Origin: Streptomyces sp. LHD-70
GTDB taxonomy: Bacteria; Actinomycetota; Actinomycetes; Streptomycetales; Streptomycetaceae
Assembly (NCBI RefSeq): GCF_031157275.1
Contig: NZ_JAVIFW010000024.1
Location: 1-64,000, forward strand
Direction: 5' to 3'
DNA: 64,000 nucleotides
A program made the position numbers and the translations under genes. The notes below the pieces were generated by a model. The model was not told the origin of the DNA. It did not search any database and saw only the letters and a program-made list of their open reading frames with translations. Below, one piece after another: positions 57,921-64,000 of the stretch (positions are counted from its first letter, which is position 1; each line of letters opens with the position of its first letter).

Positions 57921-58007
57921 TGCGCAGTTCCCCGCGCCCCTCAAAAGATTGCGCAGTTCCCCGCGCCCCCAAAAACGATGCGCAGTTCCCCGCGCCCCTC
58001 AAAAGAG
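57921..58007. repeat. 29-bp tandem repeat of a Streptomyces-wide intergenic element
   Basis: Three adjoining copies of a 29-bp unit beginning TGCGCAGTTCCCCGCGCCCC start at 57921, 57950 and 57979. They are preceded by GTCGTGGCTGGTCGC (~57900). The same words are common in Streptomyces intergenic DNA. The element separates acdH from the iron box of desE. Confidence 0.85.
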
Positions 58008-58039
58008 ATCCGGGGCTGGACCCGTAAGCCAAGTGGACC

Positions 58040-58058
58040 TTAGGTTAGGTTAACCTAA
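58040..58058. promoter_or_regulatory. Iron box upstream of desE
   Basis: TTAGGTTAGGTTAACCTAA is a near-exact 19-bp match to the DmdR1/IdeR iron box of actinobacteria (TTAGGTTAGGCTAACCTAA). It lies 49 bp before the desE start, so desE-desF should be repressed by iron. Confidence 0.92.
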
Positions 58059-58106
58059 CGCGAGATCGCGCCAGGTTGCCGTCCCGTCCACGAAAGCAGA
58101 CACGTC

Positions 58107-59138
58107 ATGTCCCACTCCCGAGCCGCCCTCCTCTCCCGCCGCGGCCTCCTCGCCGCCGGTGGGGCAGTCTCCCTCGGCGCTCTGCTCACCGCCTGCGGCG
58201 ACAAAGAGGCGAAGGGCGGCTCGGAGTCGGGCAGCGGCAAGAAGGGCCCCTGGTCCTTCAAGGACGACCGCGGCAAGACCGTGAAGACGGACGCGGTGCC
58301 GACGAACATCGTGGCGTTCACCGGCACCGCGGCCGCGCTGTACGACTACGGCATCAAGGTCAAGGGCGTCTTCGGCCCGACGAAGGGCAAGGGCGGCAAG
58401 CCCGACGTCCAGGCCGGCGACATGGACATCAGCAAGCTGGAGATCCTCGGCAACACGTGGGGCCAGTTCAGCGTCGAGAAGTACGCGGCGCTCGCGCCCG
58501 AGGTGCTGATCACGGACATGTGGCTGAAGGACGCCCTCTGGTACGTGCCGGACGAGTCCAAGGACAAGATCCTGAAGCTCGCCCCGAGCGTCGCGCTGTG
58601 GGCCGCCGAGACCACCATGCCCAAGGCCCTGCAGCGCCGCGCCGACCTCGCCGAGTCGCTCGGCGCGGACCTGAAGGCGAAGAAGGTCACCGACGCGAAG
58701 GCCCGGTTCGAGAAGGCCGCCGAGCGGCTGCGCCAGGCCGCCAAGGCCAAGCCGGAGATCAAGGTCTTGATCGGCTCGGGCAGCGCCGACCTCTTCTACG
58801 TCACCCTGGCCGAGACCGCCGCCGACACCCGCTACTTCGAAGAGCTGGGCGTGGAGTTCGTCAAGCCGAAGGTGAACGCGCAGGGCTTCTTCGAGGAGCT
58901 GAGCTGGGAGAACGTCGACAAGTACGACGCGGACATCATCATGATGGACAACCGCACCTCGGCCCTCCAGCCCGCCGACCTCGACAAGTCCAAGCCGACC
59001 TGGAAGAAGCTCCCCGCCGTGCGGGCCGGCCAGGTCATCCCCCGCGTCACCGAGCCCATCTACTCGTACGACAAGTGCGCCCCGATCCTGGAGGACCTTG
59101 CGAAGGCCATCGAGGACGCCCAGAAGGTAGCCAAGTGA
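58107..59138 (+). CDS. desE: Siderophore-binding lipoprotein
   Basis: 343-residue substrate-binding protein for a hydroxamate siderophore. The N-terminus carries a twin-arginine motif (LSRRGLLAAGG) and the lipobox LLTAC with Cys30 as lipid anchor. The mature protein has the FecB/FhuD-like two-lobe pattern: TVKTDAVPTNIVAFTGTAAAL, LEILGNTWGQFSVEKYAALAPEVLITDMW, a long helix (KARFEKAAERLRQAAKAKPEI) and RVTEPIYSYDKCAPILEDLA. Position next to desF, desA and desB supports a ferrioxamine-type ligand. Iron box upstream; stop overlaps desF (GTGA). No permease genes are adjacent. Confidence 0.92.
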   Translation: MSHSRAALLSRRGLLAAGGAVSLGALLTACGDKEAKGGSESGSGKKGPWSFKDDRGKTVKTDAVPTNIVAFTGTAAALYDYGIKVKGVFGPTKGKGGKPDVQAGDMDISKLEILGNTWGQFSVEKYAALAPEVLITDMWLKDALWYVPDESKDKILKLAPSVALWAAETTMPKALQRRADLAESLGADLKAKKVTDAKARFEKAAERLRQAAKAKPEIKVLIGSGSADLFYVTLAETAADTRYFEELGVEFVKPKVNAQGFFEELSWENVDKYDADIIMMDNRTSALQPADLDKSKPTWKKLPAVRAGQVIPRVTEPIYSYDKCAPILEDLAKAIEDAQKVAK

Positions 59139-59989
59139 CCGGTTCCCAGGCCCCGTTCCGGCTGTTCCGGCTTGAGGTCGAGCGGGCGGTGCGGCTGTCG
59201 CCGTCACTCGTGCGGGTCACGTTCACCGGTCCCGAGCTCGGCGAATTCAGGTCCGGCGGGCTCGACCAGAGCCTGTCGCTGTTCCTGCCCCGGCCGGGCC
59301 AGCAGGACCCGGTACTCCCTCCGACCGAGGGGACCGACCCGGCGGGCTGGTACGCGGCGTACCGGGCGATGGCGGACGACACGCGTGCGGTGATGCGCTC
59401 GTACACCGCGCGCGAGCAACGCCGAAGCCCCGCCGAGGAGTTGGACATCGACTTCGCGGTGCATCCGGACGGCGGTCCGGCGTGCGCCTGGGCGGAGCAG
59501 GCCGAGCCGGGCGACCGGGTCGCGGTGCTCGGCCCCTCCGGGCCGGACAACAACGGCATACGGTTCCGGCTCCCCGAAGGCGCCGAGTGGGTGTTGATGT
59601 GGGCCGACGAGACGGCGCTTCCCGCTGCCGCGGCGATCCTGGAGAGTTTTCCTGCCGGTACCAGGGCGAAGGTCTGGCTCGAAGTGCCCTGCGCGGGCGA
59701 TCAGTTGGAGCTGAAGAGCGAGGCGGACGTCGACATCACGTGGCTGGTGCGGGAGGTCACGGAGGCGTCCGGGGCGCATCGTACGGAGCGGACCGTTGAG
59801 GCGGTGCGGGCTGCCTCCCTGCCCGAGGCCCGGCCGTACGCCTGGATCGCCGGGGAGGCGGGCACTGTCAAGGCGTTGCGTCGCCATCTTGTGCGTGAGC
59901 GGGAGTTCGATCGCAGAGCGGTCACGTTCACCGGGTATTGGCGGCTCGGTGCGAGTGAGGATTCCCTCCGGGCGGAAGCTGAGGTCTGA
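59135..59989 (+). CDS. desF: Siderophore-interacting protein (ferric-siderophore reductase)
   Basis: 284-residue FAD/NAD(P)H flavoprotein of the SIP/ViuB family that releases iron from imported ferri-siderophore. The FAD domain has LVRVTFTGPELGEFRSGGLDQSLSLFLP, MRSYTAREQRRSPAEELDIDFAVHPDGGPACAWAEQAEPGDRVAVLGPSG; the C-terminal NAD(P)H domain has WVLMWADETALPAAAAILESFP and YAWIAGEAGTVKALRRHLVRE. GTG at 59135 overlaps the desE stop. A terminator hairpin follows at 60133. Confidence 0.93.
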   Translation: MTGSQAPFRLFRLEVERAVRLSPSLVRVTFTGPELGEFRSGGLDQSLSLFLPRPGQQDPVLPPTEGTDPAGWYAAYRAMADDTRAVMRSYTAREQRRSPAEELDIDFAVHPDGGPACAWAEQAEPGDRVAVLGPSGPDNNGIRFRLPEGAEWVLMWADETALPAAAAILESFPAGTRAKVWLEVPCAGDQLELKSEADVDITWLVREVTEASGAHRTERTVEAVRAASLPEARPYAWIAGEAGTVKALRRHLVREREFDRRAVTFTGYWRLGASEDSLRAEAEV

Positions 59990-60026
59990 GCGCCCTGCCC
60001 TCAACTGTCGCTCTATAGCCGCGAGT

Positions 60027-60097
60027 TCGTCGTGGCTGGTCGCGCCCACGCGGCGTAGCCGCACATGTCACAGCCCCGCGCCCCCTACGAGGCGCCA
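60027..60097. repeat. Streptomyces-wide intergenic element (single copy)
   Basis: Sequence beginning TCGTCGTGGCTGGTCGCGCC and ending near AGCCCCGCGCCCCCTACG. It shares GTCGTGGCTGGTCGC with the tandem element at ~57900 and is of the type scattered between Streptomyces genes. The desE-desF unit is thus flanked by two related elements. Confidence 0.6.
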
Positions 60098-60132
60098 CAA
60101 CCCCCAGCCCAAACGAAAACACCCCCAAACCC

Positions 60133-60166
60133 GATGCCCCCGTACGACGGTCCGTGCGGGGGCATC
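60133..60166 (+). terminator. Terminator hairpin after desF
   Basis: GATGCCCCCG (60133-60142) pairs with CGGGGGCATC (60157-60166), extended by partial TAC/GTG pairing in the loop. It separates desEF from the desA promoter. Confidence 0.75.
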
Positions 60167-60251
60167 GTCATGCCCCGCCGTGCACCCGAGCGCCCCTGGC
60201 GCGCCCCCGGATGAGCGAGTGAACCTTTGAGCCTGCCGGGGAGAAGGGACT

Positions 60252-60270
60252 TAAGGTTAGGCTAACCTAA
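60252..60270. promoter_or_regulatory. Iron box upstream of desA
   Basis: TAAGGTTAGGCTAACCTAA differs from the 19-bp DmdR1/IdeR consensus at one position. It lies 70 bp before the desA start and should give iron repression of the biosynthetic operon. Confidence 0.92.
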
Positions 60271-60339
60271 GCCAACTGCCTCGGAGCCGTGCCCGCTGAT
60301 GTGGGCAAGGCCCAACGTCCCCTTTTGGGAGGACCGTTC

Positions 60340-61797
60340 ATGAGTCTCCTCGCGCCCAGGTCTCATCTGCTCAACGGCCTGAACGCGGAGGCCTACCGCC
60401 GCTGCATCGCCGAAGGTGCCGACCGCGTCGCCACCCGACTCGCCTCCGTCCAGGGGCCGTTCACGGGAATCACCCCCGAGCGACTCGCCCCCACCATCGA
60501 CGCCGTGGACCTGGACCGTCCCCTGCACGACCCGTCCGCCGCTCTGGACGAGCTCGAAGAGACCTATCTGCGCGACGCCGTCTACTTCCACCACCCCCGC
60601 TACCTCGCCCACCTCAACTGCCCCGTCGTCATCCCCGCGGTGCTCGGCGAGGCTGTGCTCAGCGCCGTCAACTCCTCGCTCGACACCTGGGACCAGTCCG
60701 CGGGCGCCACGCTGATCGAGCGCCGCCTGATCGACTGGACCGCCCAGCGCATCGGGCTCGGTCCGGCCGCCGACGGGGTGTTCACGAGCGGCGGTACGCA
60801 GTCCAACCTGGAGGCGCTGCTGCTCGCCCGGGAGGAGTGCAAGACAGAAGACCCGCTGAAACTGCGGGTGTTCGCCTCCGAGTGCAGCCACTTCAGCGTG
60901 CAGAAGTCGGCCAAGCTGCTCGGCCTGCCCGCCGACGCCGTCGTGGCCGTGCCCTGTGACCGCAACAAGCGGATGCGGACCGTCGCCCTCGCCCACGAGC
61001 TGGAGAAATGCGCGCGCGACGGGTTCACGCCGATGGCGATCGTCGCCACCGCCGGCACGACCGACTTCGGCTCCATCGACCCGCTGCCCGAGATCGGCGA
61101 GCTGGCCGCGCAGCACGACACCTGGCTGCATGTGGACGCCGCGTACGGCTGCGGGCTGCTCGTGTCACTCAAGAACCGGCACCTGCTCGACGGGATCGAG
61201 CGGGCCGACTCCGTGACCGTCGACTACCACAAATCGTTCTTTCAGCCTGTGAGTTCATCCGCGGTGCTGGTCCGGGACGGGGAGACGCTTCGGCACGCCA
61301 CCTACCACGCGGAATACCTCAATCCGCGCCGGACCGTCGCCGAGCGGATTCCGAACCAGGTGGACAAGTCGCTGCAGACCACGCGCAGGTTCGACGCGCT
61401 GAAGCTGTGGATGACGCTGCGGGTACTCGGCGCCGACGGGATCGGTGAGCTCTTCGACGAGGTCTGCGAGCTGGCCGCGGACGGCTGGCGGCTGCTCGCC
61501 CTCGACCCGCGCTACGACGTGGTCGTGGAGCCGCAGCTGTCCACCCTCGTCTTCCGCTACATCCCGCAGAACATCACCGACCCGGCCGAGATAGACCGCG
61601 CCAACCTCCATGCCCGTAAAGCCCTCTTCGCCTCCGGGGACGCGATCGTCGCCGGGACCAAGGCGGGCGGGCGGCACTACCTGAAGTTCACCCTGCTCAA
61701 CCCCGAGACCACCACCGCCGACATCGCCGCAGTCCTCGATCTGATCGCGGGCCACGCCGAGCAGTACCTGGGAGACTCCCTTGTCCGAGCCTCGTGA
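60340..61797 (+). CDS. desA: PLP-dependent amino acid decarboxylase of siderophore synthesis
   Basis: 485-residue group II PLP decarboxylase that in desferrioxamine synthesis converts lysine to cadaverine. Motifs are YFHHPRYLAHLNCPVVIPAVLGEAVLS, SSLDTWDQSAGATLIERRLIDW, GVFTSGGTQSNLEALLLA, WLHVDAAYGCGLLVSL, and the PLP lysine in SVTVDYHKSFFQPVSSSAVL. It looks closely like S. coelicolor DesA as I remember it. The same family also includes 2,4-diaminobutyrate decarboxylases, relevant because an aminotransferase of that pathway follows in the operon. ATG 60340 has GGGAGG 7 nt upstream; the iron box is 70 bp before it. Confidence 0.92.
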   Translation: MSLLAPRSHLLNGLNAEAYRRCIAEGADRVATRLASVQGPFTGITPERLAPTIDAVDLDRPLHDPSAALDELEETYLRDAVYFHHPRYLAHLNCPVVIPAVLGEAVLSAVNSSLDTWDQSAGATLIERRLIDWTAQRIGLGPAADGVFTSGGTQSNLEALLLAREECKTEDPLKLRVFASECSHFSVQKSAKLLGLPADAVVAVPCDRNKRMRTVALAHELEKCARDGFTPMAIVATAGTTDFGSIDPLPEIGELAAQHDTWLHVDAAYGCGLLVSLKNRHLLDGIERADSVTVDYHKSFFQPVSSSAVLVRDGETLRHATYHAEYLNPRRTVAERIPNQVDKSLQTTRRFDALKLWMTLRVLGADGIGELFDEVCELAADGWRLLALDPRYDVVVEPQLSTLVFRYIPQNITDPAEIDRANLHARKALFASGDAIVAGTKAGGRHYLKFTLLNPETTTADIAAVLDLIAGHAEQYLGDSLVRAS

Positions 61798-63118
61798 GAC
61801 GCCCCGCGAGACGCCCCACGGAACGACTCGTGAGAACCGCGAGCCGTACGACCTGATCGGTATCGGCCTCGGGCCCTTCAACCTGGGCCTGGCCTGTCTG
61901 ACCGAGCCGCTCGACGAACTCGACGCGCTGTTCCTCGACTCCAAGCCGGACTTCGACTGGCACTCCGGGATGTTCCTGGAGGGCGCGCATCTGCAGACGC
62001 CGTTCATGTCGGACCTGGTCACGCTCGCGGACCCGACCTCGCCGTACTCCTTCCTCAAGTACCTGAAGGAATCGGGGCGGCTGTACTCGTTCTACATCCG
62101 CGAGAACTTCTATCCGCTGCGCACCGAGTACAACGACTACTGCCGCTGGGCCGCCGCCAAGCTGACCTCCGTGCGCTTCGGTACGACGGTCACCGAGGTG
62201 TCGTACGAGGACGAGGACGCGCTGTACGCCGTACGGACCTCGGCGGGAGACACGTACCGCACCCGGCGGCTCGTGCTCGGCACCGGGACGCCGCCGCACA
62301 TCCCGGAGGCCTGCGAGGGGCTCGGCGGGGACTTCATCCACAACTCCCGCTATGTGCAGGCCAAGCGGGAGCTGGTGAAGAAGGAGTCGATCACGCTGGT
62401 CGGCAGCGGGCAGAGCGCCGCCGAGATCTACCTCGACCTGCTCAGCTCCATCGACGAGTACGGCTACCGGCTCAACTGGGTCACCCGCTCCCCGCGGTTC
62501 TTCCCCCTTGAGTACACCAAGCTCACGCTCGAGATGACCTCCCCGGAGTACATCGACTACTTCCGCGCGCTGCCCGAGGAGACCCGCTACCGCCTGGAGC
62601 GCAGCCAGAAGGGCCTGTTCAAGGGCATCGACGGGGACCTGGTCGACACGATCTTCGACCTGCTCTACGAGAAGAACGTCAAGGGCCCGGTGCCGACCCG
62701 CCTGATGACCAACACCGCGCTCGAATCCGCGCGTTACGAGGAGGACGGGCGGTATCTGCTCGGCCTGCGCCAGGAAGAGCAGGGCGAGGAGTTCCAGCTG
62801 CGCACCGAGGGCCTGATCCTCGCGACCGGCTACCGCTACCAGGTCCCGGAGTTCCTCGACCCGATACGGGAGCGGCTGCGCTTCGACGGCCAGGGCCGCT
62901 TCGACGTGGCCAGGAACTACAGCATCGACACCACCGGGCGCGGCGTGTTCCTGCAGAACGCCGGCGTGCACACGCACTCCATCACCAGCCCCGACCTGGG
63001 CATGGGCGCCTACCGCAACTCGTACATCATCGCCGAGCTCCTGGGCCGGGAGGCCTACCCCGTCGAGAAGGCCATCGCCTTCCAGGAGTTCGCGGCACCG
63101 AAGGGCACCGTCTCATGA
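61781..63118 (+). CDS. desB: Flavin-dependent N-hydroxylase (lysine/cadaverine monooxygenase type)
   Basis: 445-residue class B flavoprotein monooxygenase that hydroxylates the terminal amine of cadaverine or a related diamine. It has the FAD motif DLIGIGLGPFNLGLACL, the IucD/DesB segment FDWHSGMFLEGAHLQTPFMSDLVTLADPTSPYSFL, the NADPH motif ITLVGSGQSAAEIYLDLL and LILATGYRYQVPEFL, then HTHSITSPDLGMGAYRNSYII. It starts with a rare TTG at 61781 inside the last codons of desA (17-nt overlap; GGGAG 7 nt upstream). Its stop overlaps the aminotransferase start as ATGA. Confidence 0.92.
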   Translation: MSEPRETPRETPHGTTRENREPYDLIGIGLGPFNLGLACLTEPLDELDALFLDSKPDFDWHSGMFLEGAHLQTPFMSDLVTLADPTSPYSFLKYLKESGRLYSFYIRENFYPLRTEYNDYCRWAAAKLTSVRFGTTVTEVSYEDEDALYAVRTSAGDTYRTRRLVLGTGTPPHIPEACEGLGGDFIHNSRYVQAKRELVKKESITLVGSGQSAAEIYLDLLSSIDEYGYRLNWVTRSPRFFPLEYTKLTLEMTSPEYIDYFRALPEETRYRLERSQKGLFKGIDGDLVDTIFDLLYEKNVKGPVPTRLMTNTALESARYEEDGRYLLGLRQEEQGEEFQLRTEGLILATGYRYQVPEFLDPIRERLRFDGQGRFDVARNYSIDTTGRGVFLQNAGVHTHSITSPDLGMGAYRNSYIIAELLGREAYPVEKAIAFQEFAAPKGTVS

Positions 63119-64000
63119 GCCTCGACACCCCACCCGAGGTCACCCCACCCGAAGTCACCTCTCACGAGGTCACCCCACCCGAAGCCCCACCCGAGGTAAC
63201 CGACCCCAGCTCGCCCGAGCTGCGCGACCAGCTGCTCGCGCGCCAGGAGCGGCGGGAGTCCGCCGCCCGCACCTACGCCCGTACGCTCCCGGTCGCGCCG
63301 GTCCGCGCGCTCGGCGCGCAGGTCACGGGCGCCGACGGGCGTACGTACCTCGACTGCCTGTCCGGCGCGGGCACGCTCGCGCTCGGGCACAACCACCCCG
63401 ATGTGGTGGCGGCGATTCGGGCCGACCTGGACTCCGGCGTTCCGCTGCACGCGCTCGACATGATCACGCCGCAGAAGGACGCGTTCTCCGAGGAGCTGCT
63501 CACGCGGCTGCCCGGCGCGCTGCGCGGCGAGGCCCGGCTGCACTTCTGCGGTCCGGCGGGCACCGATGCCGTGGAGGCCGCGATCAAGCTGGCGCAGGCG
63601 GCGACCGGACGGCGCGGGGTCGTGGCGTTCAGCGGCGCGTACCACGGCATGACGGTCGGCGCCTCGGCCGTGTCCGGGCCCGCGCGGATGCGGTCCACGG
63701 TGGGCGCGGACGCGCTGCCGGTGACGCGGATCCCGTTCCCGTACGCGTACCGCTGCCCGTTCGGGGTCGGCGCACCGCAGTCCGGGGAGCTGGCGGCGCG
63801 GCTCCTGGAGAACTTCCTGACCGACCCGAGCAGCGGGGCGGGCGAGCCCGCCGCGGTGATCCTTGAGGTGGTCCAGGGCGAGGGCGGCGTGATCGAGGGC
63901 CCCGACTCCTGGCTGCGGGAGGTCCGCCGGATCACCGAGGAGCGCGGCATCGTCCTGATCGTCGACGAGGTGCAGACCGGAGTGGGCCGTACCGGGCACT
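63115..64000 (+). CDS. Class III aminotransferase, diaminobutyrate-2-oxoglutarate type (partial)
   Basis: First 295 residues of a PLP aminotransferase, cut by the window end. The first ~30 residues are Pro/Glu/Val/Thr repeats (PPEVTPPEVT). The fold then follows: YARTLPVAPVRALGAQVTGADGRTYLDCLSGAGTLALGHNHP, CGPAGTDAVEAAIKLAQAATGRRGVVAFSGAYHGMTVGASAVSG, VILEVVQGEGGVIEGP and IVLIVDEVQTGVGRTG with the PLP-ring Asp in DEVQ. Sequence style (MITPQKDAFSEELLTRLP, FCGPAGTDAVE) is that of 2,4-diaminobutyrate aminotransferases used for siderophores. ATGA overlap with desB means it is translated with the siderophore operon. The catalytic Lys lies beyond the window. Confidence 0.82.
   Translation, partial: MSLDTPPEVTPPEVTSHEVTPPEAPPEVTDPSSPELRDQLLARQERRESAARTYARTLPVAPVRALGAQVTGADGRTYLDCLSGAGTLALGHNHPDVVAAIRADLDSGVPLHALDMITPQKDAFSEELLTRLPGALRGEARLHFCGPAGTDAVEAAIKLAQAATGRRGVVAFSGAYHGMTVGASAVSGPARMRSTVGADALPVTRIPFPYAYRCPFGVGAPQSGELAARLLENFLTDPSSGAGEPAAVILEVVQGEGGVIEGPDSWLREVRRITEERGIVLIVDEVQTGVGRTGH

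Noticed and set aside
57921..58007. Possible small CRISPR array (29-bp repeats)
   Set aside because: The repeats are directly adjacent without spacers and belong to a common Streptomyces intergenic element; no cas genes are present.

Overview
This 64 kb window is high-GC actinobacterial DNA, almost certainly a Streptomyces chromosome core region. The evidence is the extreme GC bias at third codon positions, frequent GTG starts, many 4-bp ATGA/GTGA gene overlaps, DmdR1/IdeR-type iron boxes, Streptomyces-type DnaA boxes and Streptomyces-wide intergenic repeats. From memory, the gene order (copper genes, citrate synthase, recD2-like helicase, agmatinase, acyl-CoA dehydrogenase, leucine catabolic operon, desferrioxamine genes) matches a conserved S. 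coelicolor chromosomal segment. I saw no rRNA, tRNA, CRISPR array, IS element or prophage.

Layout. 0.1-5.4 kb: class F sortase, a heavily deleted GMC oxidoreductase pseudogene, and a divergent fatty-acid pair (acyl-CoA ligase / SCP2 protein plus acyl-CoA dehydrogenase) sharing two TTAC-N6-GTAA operators. 5.5-11.9 kb: VWA lipoprotein with a stop-codon minisatellite at its 3' end, an ABC exporter whose ATPase is fused to an extracytoplasmic alpha/beta hydrolase, a small acetyltransferase and a small membrane protein. 12-19.3 kb: myo-inositol catabolic operon (iolC, a 17-codon micro-ORF, aldolase-like gene, iolB, iolD, mmsA) with a divergent inosose-dehydratase-like gene. 19.7-22.8 kb: copper module (HTH protein, CsoR-like box, CopZ, CopA). 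23.4-27.2 kb: citrate synthase and a RecD2-like helicase with two DnaA boxes in its promoter. 27.6-33 kb: LacI-controlled sugar or polyol pathway of unknown substrate.

33-41.7 kb: secreted GH3 hydrolase, single-chain double ABC exporter, two small secreted proteins and an S37 secreted aminopeptidase. 41.9-48.6 kb: agmatinase-family ureohydrolase, ThDP enzyme and Na+/solute symporter with a divergent PucR regulator, then a small phosphatase-like gene. 48.7-57.9 kb: thioesterase, acyl-CoA dehydrogenase and TetR regulator, divergent from the leucine/isovalerate operon accD1-accA1-hmgL-acdH, with paired operators between them. 58-64 kb: siderophore locus, desE-desF and desA-desB, each unit preceded by an iron box.

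Most unusual points: (1) the siderophore operon runs from desB, by an ATGA overlap, into a diaminobutyrate-type aminotransferase where desC is expected; (2) a hydrolase-ABC ATPase single-chain fusion; (3) a duplicated start/stop junction that created a 17-codon coupling ORF in the iol operon; (4) repeat expansion in several genes (VWA 3' end, iolC N-terminus, accA1 C-terminal tail); (5) a ureohydrolase/ThDP/symporter locus of unknown substrate. Genes are mostly intact; the GMC oxidoreductase is the one clear pseudogene.
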